Origin: HyVt-105 sp049975425
GTDB lineage: Bacteria > Bacteroidota > Bacteroidia > Bacteroidales > VadinHA17
Length of the DNA stretch: 64,000 bases
Assembly: GCA_049975425.1 (NCBI GenBank)
Contig: JBNGDI010000012.1
Coordinates: 1-64,000 of the forward strand
Direction of reading: 5' to 3'
A model generated the notes under the pieces. That model worked only from the letters and a program-made list of their open reading frames with translations, was not told where the DNA came from and ran no database searches. Positions 8,027 to 16,659 of this stretch are shown in pieces. The position numbers and the translations under genes are program-made. Position 1 is the first letter of the stretch; each line of letters begins with the position of its first letter.

Positions 8027-9109
8027 GGTAATGCATTTATCGGATACCGGGCAGGTACCAGCAACACGGTGGGAAGCCATAATATTTTCATTGGCTATGA
8101 AAGCGGCAATTCGAATATTGACGGGGAATACAATATGGCCATCGGGCATCAGGCAGGTTACAGCAACCTGGGCCCTATGGAAGGGTATACCGGAGGAGGT
8201 TATGGTTCATACAATTCCTATCTCGGGTTTATGGCCGGTTATTCCGGAACAAATAGTGCCCATAATACCTTTGTTGGATTCTGTTCGGGGAAAAGCAACC
8301 AGTCGGATAACAATACCTTTATAGGTTCCCTGGCCGGTTCGAACAATATTTCGGGCTGGTCCAATACATTTGTGGGGACAGAGTCGGGCCGGTTCAACAC
8401 CAAGGGGATGAACAATACCTTTCTGGGGAGATGGGCCGGATGGAATGTGGAAGAGGGGAATTCCAATACCTTTCTCGGTACGTATGCGGGAGCTGATCTC
8501 AAATCGGGCAGCGGAAATGTGGTGATCGGAAGTGATGCCATGGCCGATGTATATTACGGGCCGGAAGGGGTGGCATCGCAGAATGTGATCATTGGTACCG
8601 GAGCGGGAAAGAAAGCCATGAATTCCATGGGGAATGTGTTCATCGGCTTTCAGGCTGGCTACGAAGAAACCGGGTCAAACCTGCTGTATATTGCCAATTC
8701 ATCCACTTTGACCCCCCTGGTTTATGGCAATTTCGAAAGCACACTTTTCAGAATAAACGGGAATATTGAGTATACGGGGACCCTTTCCGAGTTTTCCGAT
8801 TTACGGCTCAAGACAAACATCATTCCACTGACAGGGGTGATGGAGAAGTTATTGCAGATCAGGGGGATCCGTTTCGACTGGAATCCGGATGCCGATACCG
8901 GCCTTTTGCTGATGCCCGGAAGACATATCGGGGTGATTGCCCAGGAAGTGGAGCAGGTATTTCCCGAACTGGTAAAAACTTCCGACAGGGGATATAAAAT
9001 GGTGGATTATGTCAAGCTGGCCCCCCTTTTGCTGGAAGCCATCAGAGAGCAGCAGGCGATGATCAACGAGCTGAAATTAAGGGTAGAAACTCTGGAAAAC
9101 CGCGAATAA
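8027..9109 (+). pseudogene. N-terminally truncated tail-fibre/adhesin-like protein with S74 (intramolecular chaperone) domain
   Basis: From 8027 the frame encodes about 12 repeats of the form N-T-F-x-G / x-A/S-G (GNAFIGYRAG, NTFVGFCSG, NTFIGSLAG, NTFLGRWAG, NTFLGTYAG), a beta-solenoid of the kind seen in trimeric fibres. A C-terminal S74 domain follows (FSDLRLKTNIIPL, HIGVIAQEVEQVFPELV, MVDYVKLAPLLLEAI) and ends in a coiled-coil-like tail. S74 domains trimerise and cleave themselves at Ser-Asp. The repeat already runs when the frame begins: a TAA at 8024-8026 lies directly before it, no ATG precedes it, and no signal peptide is present. The only in-frame start I see is a GTG at 8069, inside the repeat. 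I read this as a 5'-deleted remnant. It is antisense to its neighbours within the rhamnose block. Confidence 0.75.
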
Positions 9110-9139
9110 CCGGTATGCAGCCGGGTAAGGTTGCAGGGG

Positions 9140-9697
9140 TTAAACCAGAAAATTCATCTCGGCCTCGCTGAAAACGGGCAATCTTTTGTCTTTGGCCGAT
9201 ATGATCGCTTCTGCCGGATCCAGTTTCCAGTCGATTGCCAGAGCGGGATCGTTATAAATAATTCCCCGCTCGGAGGCCTGATGGTAATACTGGTCGCATT
9301 TATATTCCACAACGGCTGTATCGCTCAATACGGCAAACCCGTGGGCAAAACCCCTCGGGATGTAAATGTGCCGGTGATTTTTGTCATTGAGCAGCTCTCC
9401 GAACCATTTACCGAAAGTGGGGGAATTACGGCGGAGATCCACAGCTACATCCCATATCTCCCCGCTGATGACATGCACCAGTTTGGCCTGGGAATAGGGT
9501 GCCAGTTGATAGTGCAACCCTCTGACCACGCCCCTGACCGACCGCGACTGGTTATCCTGTACAAAATGTCCGGGCAGTCCGGCTTTCATAAAGGCATTTT
9601 CCCTGAATTTCTCAAAAAAATACCCCCTCTCATCTTCAAACACCCGGGGTTGAATCACCATGATTCCCGGTAAATCTGCAGGTATAAATTCCATCAT
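9140..9697 (-). CDS. rfbC: dTDP-4-dehydrorhamnose 3,5-epimerase
   Basis: A 185-residue cupin-fold epimerase acting on dTDP-4-keto-6-deoxyglucose. The family signatures RGVVRGLHYQ (catalytic His) and IPRGFAHGFAVLSD (catalytic region and cupin metal-less motif) are present, as is VAVDLRRNSPTFGKW. Length is standard. It lies 9 bases after the rfbA stop, so the two are co-transcribed. The N-terminal MMEFIPADLPGIMVIQP offers ATGs at 9697 and 9694. Confidence 0.94.
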   Translation of the reverse strand: MMEFIPADLPGIMVIQPRVFEDERGYFFEKFRENAFMKAGLPGHFVQDNQSRSVRGVVRGLHYQLAPYSQAKLVHVISGEIWDVAVDLRRNSPTFGKWFGELLNDKNHRHIYIPRGFAHGFAVLSDTAVVEYKCDQYYHQASERGIIYNDPALAIDWKLDPAEAIISAKDKRLPVFSEAEMNFLV

Positions 9698-9706
9698 TTG
9701 CTCATT

Positions 9707-10591
9707 TTAATGAAACGGCAGTGGTTTTTCACGGGCAATGCGCAGCAAATATCCGCCATACTGGCTGTTGTTCATTTTCATCCCCAGTTGTTCAAGCTGT
9801 TCTTTACTGATGAATCCCCGTTTATAGGCAATTTCTTCAATACAGGAAGCTTTCAGCCCCTGTCTCTTCTCCAGTGTGGCGATGAAATTGGCAGCCTGCA
9901 GCAGGCTGTCGTGTGTCCCGGTATCGAGCCAGGCCATGCCTCTTCCCAGCAGCCTTACCTGGAGTCTGTTTTCTTCCAGGTACAGCCGGTTCAGATCGGT
10001 GATTTCCAGTTCCCCGCGGGCTGAGGGCTTCAGGGTGGCTGCCTTTTTCGCTACATCGCCAGGGTAAAAATAAAGTCCTGTAACGGCATAATGGGACCGG
10101 GGTGCCTCGGGTTTTTCTTCAATGCTGATCACTTTGCCCTGATCGTCAAACTCCACCACGCCGTACCGTTCAGGGTCGGTCACATAATAACCGAAAACCA
10201 CGGCGCGGTTTCGGATGCCGGCGGTTTCGGTGAGGATTTCTCCCAGACCGTGACCGTAGAATATATTGTCTCCCAGAACCATGCATACCTGTTCGTTCTC
10301 AATAAATTCTTTACCGATGATAAATGCCTGAGCCAGCCCCTCGGGGCGGGGTTGCTCGGCATAATGTATTCGCAATCCTACTTGATTGCCGTTACCAAGC
10401 AGGTCGCGGTATAATGGCAGGTCGCGGGGGGTGGAAATGATGAGGATATCCCTGATCCCGGCCAGCATCAGCACCGAGAGGGGATAGTAGATCATGGGCT
10501 TGTCATAAACGGGAATGATCTGCTTGGAGATGCTGCGGGTAATGGGGTGAAGGCGGGTTCCCGATCCGCCGGCCAGAATAATTCCTTTCAT
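9707..10591 (-). CDS. rfbA: Glucose-1-phosphate thymidylyltransferase
   Basis: A 294-residue nucleotidyltransferase making dTDP-glucose from glucose 1-phosphate and dTTP, the entry step to dTDP-rhamnose. The N-terminal GGSGTRLHPITRSISKQ is the nucleotide-binding signature; VYDKPMIYYPLS and GDNIFYG are the substrate and metal-binding motifs, and WLDTGTHDSLLQA is typical of RmlA. Two bases separate its start from the upstream decarboxylase stop. The dehydratase rfbB that should act between RfbA and RfbC is not in the window. Confidence 0.95.
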   Translation of the reverse strand: MKGIILAGGSGTRLHPITRSISKQIIPVYDKPMIYYPLSVLMLAGIRDILIISTPRDLPLYRDLLGNGNQVGLRIHYAEQPRPEGLAQAFIIGKEFIENEQVCMVLGDNIFYGHGLGEILTETAGIRNRAVVFGYYVTDPERYGVVEFDDQGKVISIEEKPEAPRSHYAVTGLYFYPGDVAKKAATLKPSARGELEITDLNRLYLEENRLQVRLLGRGMAWLDTGTHDSLLQAANFIATLEKRQGLKASCIEEIAYKRGFISKEQLEQLGMKMNNSQYGGYLLRIAREKPLPFH

Positions 10592-10593
10592 GA

Positions 10594-11526
10594 TCAGATG
10601 ATGCTTTTAAAGTATGCAATGGTTTTTTCCAGTCCTTCTTCCAGAGTGATGGCCGGTTCCCAGTTCAGTTCCCGGCGGGCCAGAGTAATGTCGGGTTGTC
10701 TTTGCAGGGGATCGTCCTGTGGCAGGGGGACATGTTTGATCCTGGAGCGCGAGCCGGTCATCCGTATGATCATCCTGGCAAGTCCGAGGATGGTAAATTC
10801 CACGGGATTTCCCAGATTTACGGGTCCTGTTAACGATTCTCTGCTTTCCATCAGTAAAATAAGCCCTTCCACCAGGTCGTCAATGTACTGGAAACTTCTG
10901 GTCTGGTTGCCTTCTCCGTAAACAATGATATCTTCCTGTTTCAGGGCCTGAACTATGAAATTGGATACAACCCTGCCATCGGAGGGGTGCATACGCGGGC
11001 CGTAGGTATTGAAAATGCGTGCGATCTTGATCTTTACCCCGTTCTGAACATGGTAATCCATAAAAAGGGTTTCAGCACAGCGTTTCCCTTCATCATAACA
11101 AGACCGCGGACCGATGGGATTGACATTTCCGTGGTACTCTTCCGGCTGCGGATGCACTTCCGGATCACCGTATACCTCTGAGGTGGATGCCTGCAGTATC
11201 CTGGCATGGATCCGTTTGGCCAGTCCCAGCATATTGATGGCACCCATTACCGATGTTTTGATCGTTTTGATGGGATTGTACTGGTAATGAATGGGCGAAG
11301 CCGGACATGCCAGGTTATAGATTTCGTCCACCTCGATATAAAAGGGCATGGTCACATCATGCCTTATCAGTTCAAAATAAGGATGATCCCTCAGATGGAC
11401 GATGTTTTTCTTTTCACCGGTGAAATAATTGTCCAGGCAGATCACCTCATTTCCCCGTTCAAGCAGCTTTTCACAGAGATGGGAGCCGATGAATCCGGCT
11501 CCGCCGGTCACCAGAATCTTTTTCAT
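10594..11526 (-). CDS. UDP-glucuronate decarboxylase (UDP-xylose synthase), SDR family
   Basis: A 310-residue extended SDR. GGAGFIGSHLCEKL binds NAD+, and SCYDEGKRCAE contains the catalytic YxxxK. The segments ACPASPIHYQYNPIKT and YGPRMHPSDGRVVSNFI are typical of UXS, which converts UDP-glucuronate to UDP-xylose. The assignment is supported by the adjacent ugd gene (5 bases upstream), which makes the substrate. A UDP-glucuronate epimerase is a less likely alternative because of the ACPASP and HPSDGR motifs. Confidence 0.88.
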   Translation of the reverse strand: MKKILVTGGAGFIGSHLCEKLLERGNEVICLDNYFTGEKKNIVHLRDHPYFELIRHDVTMPFYIEVDEIYNLACPASPIHYQYNPIKTIKTSVMGAINMLGLAKRIHARILQASTSEVYGDPEVHPQPEEYHGNVNPIGPRSCYDEGKRCAETLFMDYHVQNGVKIKIARIFNTYGPRMHPSDGRVVSNFIVQALKQEDIIVYGEGNQTRSFQYIDDLVEGLILLMESRESLTGPVNLGNPVEFTILGLARMIIRMTGSRSRIKHVPLPQDDPLQRQPDITLARRELNWEPAITLEEGLEKTIAYFKSII

Positions 11527-11531
11527 TCTTT

Positions 11532-12869
11532 TTATGAAGGTTGATGGCTTTTTTCCGGCCGGCCGATTCCGTGGTATCTGAATCCCAGTTCGGCCAGTTC
11601 ATCGGGATCATATATATTTCTCCCGTCGAATACCACCTTCTCTTTCAGTAAACGGCCTATTACCTTAAAATTAGGCAGTCTGAATTCATTCCATTCGGTT
11701 ACCAGTATCAGAGCGTGGGCATCGATCAGGGCTTCATACTGATCGTTGGCATAGCTGATCCTGTCACCCAGATTTTTCCTGGCTTCATCCATAGCCACTG
11801 GATCATAAGCCTGTATGCGGGCACCTGCTTCCAGCAGTTTTTCTATCAGGGCCAGTGAAGGAGCTTCCCGCATATCATCGGTTTGCGGTTTGAAGGAAAG
11901 CCCCCATATTCCAAAGGTTTTGCCGGAAAGTTTTCCCTCGAAATAAGTGTTTATTTTTTCGAAGAGAATGGTCTTCTGCCGGTTGTTGACTTCTTCCACA
12001 GCACGCAGTATATGAAGGGGATACTCGAATGACTGGGCCGTTCTGATCAGTGCCTTTACATCCTTGGGGAAACAGGAACCTCCGTATCCGGTACCCGGGT
12101 AAATGAATTTGTTACCGATTCGGGGATCGCTGCCTATGCCCCTGCGTACCATGTTGATATCGGCTCCTACCAGTTCACACAGCCCGGCTATCTCGTTCAT
12201 GAAACTGATGCGGGTGGCCAGCATAGCATTGGCGGCGTATTTGGTCAGCTCGGCCGAAGGAATATCCATGAACAGAATGGGATGGTTGTTCAGCAGGAAG
12301 GGTTTATAGAGCTTCCGCATGATGGATTCAGTCTGTTTCGAGTCGATACCGATCACAATCCGGTCGGGTTTCAGGAAATCATCCACGGCAGCTCCTTCCT
12401 TGAGAAACTCAGGATTGGATGCCACATCGAAGGGAATCTTCACCTTTCTCCTGTCCAGCTCTTTCTGAATGGTTTCTTTTACTTTTTTTGCTGTACCCAC
12501 CGGCACAGTGCTTTTCGTGGCCACCACCACATATTGTTGCATGTGCCTGCCTATTTCCGAGGCCACGCCCAGCACATGCTTCAGATCGGCACTCCCGTCT
12601 TCACCGGGCGGCGTACCCACGGCTATGAATATCACTTCTGCATCCTTCATGCTTTCTTTCAGGCTGGTAGTGAACAGAAGTCGTTTCTTTTCCACATTCT
12701 TTTTAATGAGCGGTTCCAGACCCGGTTCATAGATGGGTACAATACCCTGGTTCAGCCTGTCAATTTTTTCCCTGACATTATCCACGCAAACAGTGGTGAC
12801 TCCGGTTTCAGCAAAACAGGTGCCTGTTACCAGCCCAACATAACCGGTACCAATAATGGATATTTTCAT
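11532..12869 (-). CDS. ugd: UDP-glucose 6-dehydrogenase
   Basis: A 445-residue NAD+-dependent enzyme oxidising UDP-glucose to UDP-glucuronate. GTGYVGLVTGTCFAE is the dinucleotide fold, ATKSTVPVGTAK and NPEFLKEG are substrate-pocket motifs, and GTGYGGSCFPKD carries the catalytic cysteine. It is the first gene of the minus-strand sugar-nucleotide operon. Its promoter should lie in 12870-13108, shared with the divergent rpsA, but I found no convincing minus-strand -7 element there. Confidence 0.95.
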   Translation of the reverse strand: MKISIIGTGYVGLVTGTCFAETGVTTVCVDNVREKIDRLNQGIVPIYEPGLEPLIKKNVEKKRLLFTTSLKESMKDAEVIFIAVGTPPGEDGSADLKHVLGVASEIGRHMQQYVVVATKSTVPVGTAKKVKETIQKELDRRKVKIPFDVASNPEFLKEGAAVDDFLKPDRIVIGIDSKQTESIMRKLYKPFLLNNHPILFMDIPSAELTKYAANAMLATRISFMNEIAGLCELVGADINMVRRGIGSDPRIGNKFIYPGTGYGGSCFPKDVKALIRTAQSFEYPLHILRAVEEVNNRQKTILFEKINTYFEGKLSGKTFGIWGLSFKPQTDDMREAPSLALIEKLLEAGARIQAYDPVAMDEARKNLGDRISYANDQYEALIDAHALILVTEWNEFRLPNFKVIGRLLKEKVVFDGRNIYDPDELAELGFRYHGIGRPEKSHQPS

Positions 12870-13046
12870 AATATTGTATAATTGAGGTTAAGAATCGTAA
12901 GCAAATGTAATAAATTATGCATACCACGGAAACCATTTCAAACACTCAGGATATTTTTCCTGAATAACCGGGTCTTGTTTCCCATGCCACATCGGCCATC
13001 ATTCCATAATTGGCCAAAAACATTCGACATTTATAAAATATTATTG

Positions 13047-13054
13047 TATTTTTG
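13047..13054 (+). promoter_or_regulatory. Bacteroidota-type -7 element upstream of rpsA
   Basis: TATTTTTG fits the Bacteroidota -7 consensus TAnnTTTG. A weak -33 match, TTCG, lies about 20 bases upstream. Predicted transcription would start near 13061, giving a leader of about 48 bases before the rpsA ATG. The rest of 12870-13108 is AT-rich with no other feature I can name. Confidence 0.5.
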
Positions 13055-13108
13055 CGACCCGATTAGCTAATATAATGTCTAACCCATTAACTGTTAACAC
13101 TTTTTTAC

Positions 13109-15277
13109 ATGTCTGAAACCAATGAAAAAAAAATCCGGCAGGAGGTAGAAGAATCTGCTGAACATACGCCCGATCAGGAGGTTGAGCGTGCACCGGAAGA
13201 AAATGATGAAACCAAACTGGAAGCCGAACCCGGGGACGAAGTGAAAAATGAGGAACCGGAATCTTCCGTTCAACCGGAAGAATCAGAAGCCGCATCACAA
13301 CCGGAGGAGCCTGCCGATGAAACGAAGCAGGAAAAACCGGATGACGAACCCCGGAAGGAAGAGCCTGCTGCTGAGAAGAAAGAGGAAGAACCTCCCTCAG
13401 AGAAGGTAGTGGAAGAAACTGCTGAAAAACAGAATGAAGAAGCCGAAGAGAAACCGGCTGAAACGGTTGCCGCAGAAAAAACTACCTCGGAAGCAGGACC
13501 TGATGATTTTGACTGGGATGCCTATGCCTCTGAGCAGGAGATCACCGACAAAAAGAAATTTGAGGAATACGAAAAAATGTATGATGAGACCCTGTCTACC
13601 GTTGCTGAAAACGAAGTGGTGGAAGGGACCGTTATTGGCATGAACAAGCGCGAGGTGGTGATCAATATTGGCTACAAGTCGGAAGGAGTGGTCAGCCTGA
13701 ACGAATTCCGCTACAACCCCGACCTTTCCCTGGGAGACAAGGTGGAGGTGTATGTGGAAAGCAAGGAAGACAAGCGGGGACAGCTGGTCCTTTCGCACAA
13801 AAAAGCCCGCGCTATGCGGTCGTGGGACCGTGTGAACAATGCCCTGGATAATGATGAGATCATCAAAGGGTATATCAAGTGTCGCACCAAAGGCGGCATG
13901 ATCGTGGATGTGTTTGGAATAGAAGCTTTCCTGCCCGGTTCGCAGATCGATGTGAAGCCTATCCGCGATTATGATATGTATGTGGGTAAAACCATGGAGT
14001 TCAAGGTGGTGAAGATTAACCAGGAATACAAGAACGTGGTGGTGTCGCACAAGGCACTGATCGAAGCCGAACTGGAGCAGCAGAAGAAAGAGATCATTGC
14101 CAAACTGGAAAAAGGACAGGTACTGGAAGGTACGGTAAAAAACATTACTTCATACGGCGTATTTATCGACCTGGGAGGCGTGGACGGTCTCATCCACATT
14201 ACCGACCTGTCATGGGGCCGTGTGAACCATCCCGAAGAAATTGTGCAGCTCGATCAGAAGCTGAACGTGGTGATTCTCGATTTTGACGACGAGAAGAAAA
14301 GAATTGCCCTTGGACTCAAGCAGCTTACCCCTCACCCGTGGGATTCTCTTGATCCCGACCTGAAGGTTGGCGACAAGGTAAAAGGCCGTGTGGTGGTAAT
14401 GGCTGATTACGGTGCGTTTGTGGAGATTGCTCCCGGTGTTGAGGGACTGATCCATGTTTCGGAAATGTCGTGGTCCCAGCACCTGCGAAGCGCCCAGGAG
14501 TTTCTGAATGTGGGCGATGAAGTGGAAGCCGTGGTACTTACCCTTGACCGGGAAGAAAGAAAAATGTCACTGGGGATGAAGCAACTGAAAGAAGATCCCT
14601 GGGAGAAGATCGAACAGAAATATCCTCTGGGCAGCCGGCATATGGCCCGTGTAAGGAATTTCACGAATTTCGGCGTTTTTGTGGAGATAGAAGAAGGAGT
14701 GGACGGCCTGATCCATATATCCGACCTTTCCTGGACGAAAAAGATCAAACATCCGGCCGAATTTACCAGCATCGGCGAAGAAATTGAGGTGGTTGTACTG
14801 GAGATCGATAAGGACAATCGCCGCCTGAGCCTGGGCCACAAGCAACTGGAAGAAAACCCCTGGGATGTATTCGAAAGCATCTTTACCGTTGATTCGGTTC
14901 ATGAAGGGACCATTGTGGATGTTTTCGACAAGGGCGCCGTGGTGGCCCTGCCGTACGGAGTGGAAGGATTTGTAACACCCAAGCATCTGGTGAAGGAAGA
15001 CGGAACACCGGCCAGGGTGGACGAAAAACTTCCCTTCAAGGTGATCGAATTCAATAAATCGGCTAAAAAGATCATTCTCTCGCACAGCCGGATCTTTGAA
15101 GACGAGAAAAAAGGAGCCTCTGCAGCCGGCAAACGTTCTCAGGAAGCTTCCGCCAGAAAGGCTGCCCAGAAACTCAAAAGCAACCTGGAAAAAACCACAC
15201 TGGGTGATATCAGCGACCTGGCAGCTCTGAAGGATGAGATGGAAAAAGAACAAAAAGAGAAGCAAAAGAAAAAATAA
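13109..15277 (+). CDS. rpsA: 30S ribosomal protein S1 with long acidic N-terminal extension
   Basis: A 722-residue S1 protein, which brings mRNA to the 30S subunit. Six S1 (OB-fold) repeats run from about residue 165 to 680; repeats 3-5 are the most canonical (GTVKNITSYGVFIDL, GRVVVMADYGAFVEI, ARVRNFTNFGVFVEI). Residues 1-130 form a low-complexity extension with 42 Glu and 13 Pro, built of PEE/EEP-like units, and the last 60 residues are Lys-rich. Bacteroidota S1 is commonly about 600 residues, so the extension is long. In this phylum mRNAs generally lack Shine-Dalgarno sequences, making S1 especially important. Start at ATG 13109, downstream of a -7 element. Confidence 0.95.
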   Translation: MSETNEKKIRQEVEESAEHTPDQEVERAPEENDETKLEAEPGDEVKNEEPESSVQPEESEAASQPEEPADETKQEKPDDEPRKEEPAAEKKEEEPPSEKVVEETAEKQNEEAEEKPAETVAAEKTTSEAGPDDFDWDAYASEQEITDKKKFEEYEKMYDETLSTVAENEVVEGTVIGMNKREVVINIGYKSEGVVSLNEFRYNPDLSLGDKVEVYVESKEDKRGQLVLSHKKARAMRSWDRVNNALDNDEIIKGYIKCRTKGGMIVDVFGIEAFLPGSQIDVKPIRDYDMYVGKTMEFKVVKINQEYKNVVVSHKALIEAELEQQKKEIIAKLEKGQVLEGTVKNITSYGVFIDLGGVDGLIHITDLSWGRVNHPEEIVQLDQKLNVVILDFDDEKKRIALGLKQLTPHPWDSLDPDLKVGDKVKGRVVVMADYGAFVEIAPGVEGLIHVSEMSWSQHLRSAQEFLNVGDEVEAVVLTLDREERKMSLGMKQLKEDPWEKIEQKYPLGSRHMARVRNFTNFGVFVEIEEGVDGLIHISDLSWTKKIKHPAEFTSIGEEIEVVVLEIDKDNRRLSLGHKQLEENPWDVFESIFTVDSVHEGTIVDVFDKGAVVALPYGVEGFVTPKHLVKEDGTPARVDEKLPFKVIEFNKSAKKIILSHSRIFEDEKKGASAAGKRSQEASARKAAQKLKSNLEKTTLGDISDLAALKDEMEKEQKEKQKKK

Positions 15278-15305
15278 TTCTTATATTTAGTCAAAATTTA
15301 GGATT

Positions 15306-15662
15306 ATGGAATTCAATATCGAAAAGAAGGAGAATCATACGCTCATTCAGGTTCTCGTCGAAAAGCTCGATACCCATGTAGCACCTACTCTCAAATCGGA
15401 ACTGGTGCTGGTATCCGGTAACGGTGAGAAGAATATTATCCTGGATCTGAGCAAATGTCGTTATTGTGATTCCTCCGGATTAAGCGCCATTCTTGTTGCC
15501 AATCGCCTGTGCAAAAATGCTAACGGCACCTTTGTTCTGACCGGTCTGACCGAAGCCGTGGAACGCCTGATTACCATCTCACAGCTTGATACCGTGCTGA
15601 ATATTACCGAGACAGTGAATGAGGCCGAGAAATTGATTTCAGGCGAATCAAAAAAGGACTGA
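15306..15662 (+). CDS. STAS-domain protein (anti-sigma factor antagonist-like)
   Basis: A 118-residue single STAS domain like SpoIIAA/RsbV. The phosphorylatable serine region is KCRYCDSSGLSAIL, with D55 and S56/S57 in the position used by partner-switching kinases. No cognate anti-sigma kinase or phosphatase is adjacent. A second stand-alone STAS protein is at 33046-33396. TATATTTA at 15282-15289 is a near match to the -7 consensus, so it may have its own promoter as well as read-through from rpsA. It is followed by rnz after 5 bases. Confidence 0.88.
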   Translation: MEFNIEKKENHTLIQVLVEKLDTHVAPTLKSELVLVSGNGEKNIILDLSKCRYCDSSGLSAILVANRLCKNANGTFVLTGLTEAVERLITISQLDTVLNITETVNEAEKLISGESKKD

Positions 15663-15667
15663 ACTGT

Positions 15668-16612
15668 GTGGCATTTCTCCTGACCATACTGGGCAGCAGT
15701 TCCGCCTTGCCCACATCAGAAAGGCATCCCGCCGCTCATGTGCTAAATATACATGAGCGGTTTTTTTTAATAGACTGCGGAGAAGGTACCCAGATGCAAC
15801 TGCGTAAATACCGGATCCGCATGGGAAAGCTGCATCACATATTCATCAGCCACGTGCACGGCGACCATGTATTCGGAATTTACGGCCTTCTGTCGAGTCT
15901 GAGCATGCTGGGCAGGGAATATCCGCTGCATGTGTATGCTCCTGCCCATTTCGAGGCCTTACTCAGGCAGCATCTGGCCGATTTTGATATCTATCTGGGA
16001 TACGAACTGGTGTTTCATCCCCTTCACCATTCACGGTCGGAGAAGATTTACGAGGATGATCATGTTATGGTCGAAACCCTGCCATTGAAGCACCGTGTTC
16101 CTGCCCTGGGTTTTCTTTTCAGGGAAAAACCCCGCCCGCGCAACATTTATCCTGAGATGATCATAAAATACAATATGTCGTTGAAACAAATCAGGCAGGT
16201 GAAAGACGGAAGCGACCTTGAGCTGGATAATGGGATCCGTGTACCTTTCGATGAGCTGACATACAGCAAGCATGTTCCTGTGTCATACGCATATTGCAGC
16301 GATACGGTTTATACGGAATCATTCCTGGATAAGATCAGGAATGTCGATGTGCTTTACCATGAAGCCACCTACGATGGCACTATGGAAAAGCGCGCGGCAG
16401 AAACGGGTCATTCCACCAGCCTCCAGGCGGCAACACTGGCCCGAAAAGCGGGGGCGGGCAAACTCATTTTGGGACATTTTTCGGCTCGCTACAAACAAAT
16501 TGAGCCCCTGGTGGAAGAGGCGCGGACCATTTTCCCGCAAACGGTGGCTGCCGTTGAAGGGGAAACATACGAAATACTGCCCGGAGGATTACCCGGGTCT
16601 TTTAGCGGATAA
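15668..16612 (+). CDS. rnz: Ribonuclease Z
   Basis: A 314-residue zinc-dependent tRNA 3'-processing endonuclease of the metallo-beta-lactamase family. The metal site HVHGDH lies near residue 63, with DCGEGTQMQLRKY before it as in RNase Z, and GHFSARY near the C-terminus supplies the final His. The HEAT-like HEATYD motif is present as YHEATYDGTM. It starts with GTG at 15668; there is no ATG in the expected N-terminal region, and MAFLLTILGSSSALPT is the normal family start. Confidence 0.93.
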   Translation: MAFLLTILGSSSALPTSERHPAAHVLNIHERFFLIDCGEGTQMQLRKYRIRMGKLHHIFISHVHGDHVFGIYGLLSSLSMLGREYPLHVYAPAHFEALLRQHLADFDIYLGYELVFHPLHHSRSEKIYEDDHVMVETLPLKHRVPALGFLFREKPRPRNIYPEMIIKYNMSLKQIRQVKDGSDLELDNGIRVPFDELTYSKHVPVSYAYCSDTVYTESFLDKIRNVDVLYHEATYDGTMEKRAAETGHSTSLQAATLARKAGAGKLILGHFSARYKQIEPLVEEARTIFPQTVAAVEGETYEILPGGLPGSFSG

Positions 16613-16628
16613 GGAACCGATAAATCAT

Positions 16629-16636
16629 TATCTTTG
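16629..16636 (+). promoter_or_regulatory. -7 element upstream of guaA
   Basis: TATCTTTG is a perfect TAnnTTTG match, 24 bases before the guaA GTG, in the short rnz-guaA gap. No good -33 TTTG is at the ideal spacing. A start near 16643 would leave a leader of about 17 bases, which is typical for this phylum. Confidence 0.55.
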
Positions 16637-16659
16637 GCTCAAAGAAATTAAAGGCAAAA

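Noticed and set aside
8031..8324. ATG-started small frame at the front of the fibre fragment
   Set aside because: It is in a different frame from the NTFxG repeats and gives no such pattern.
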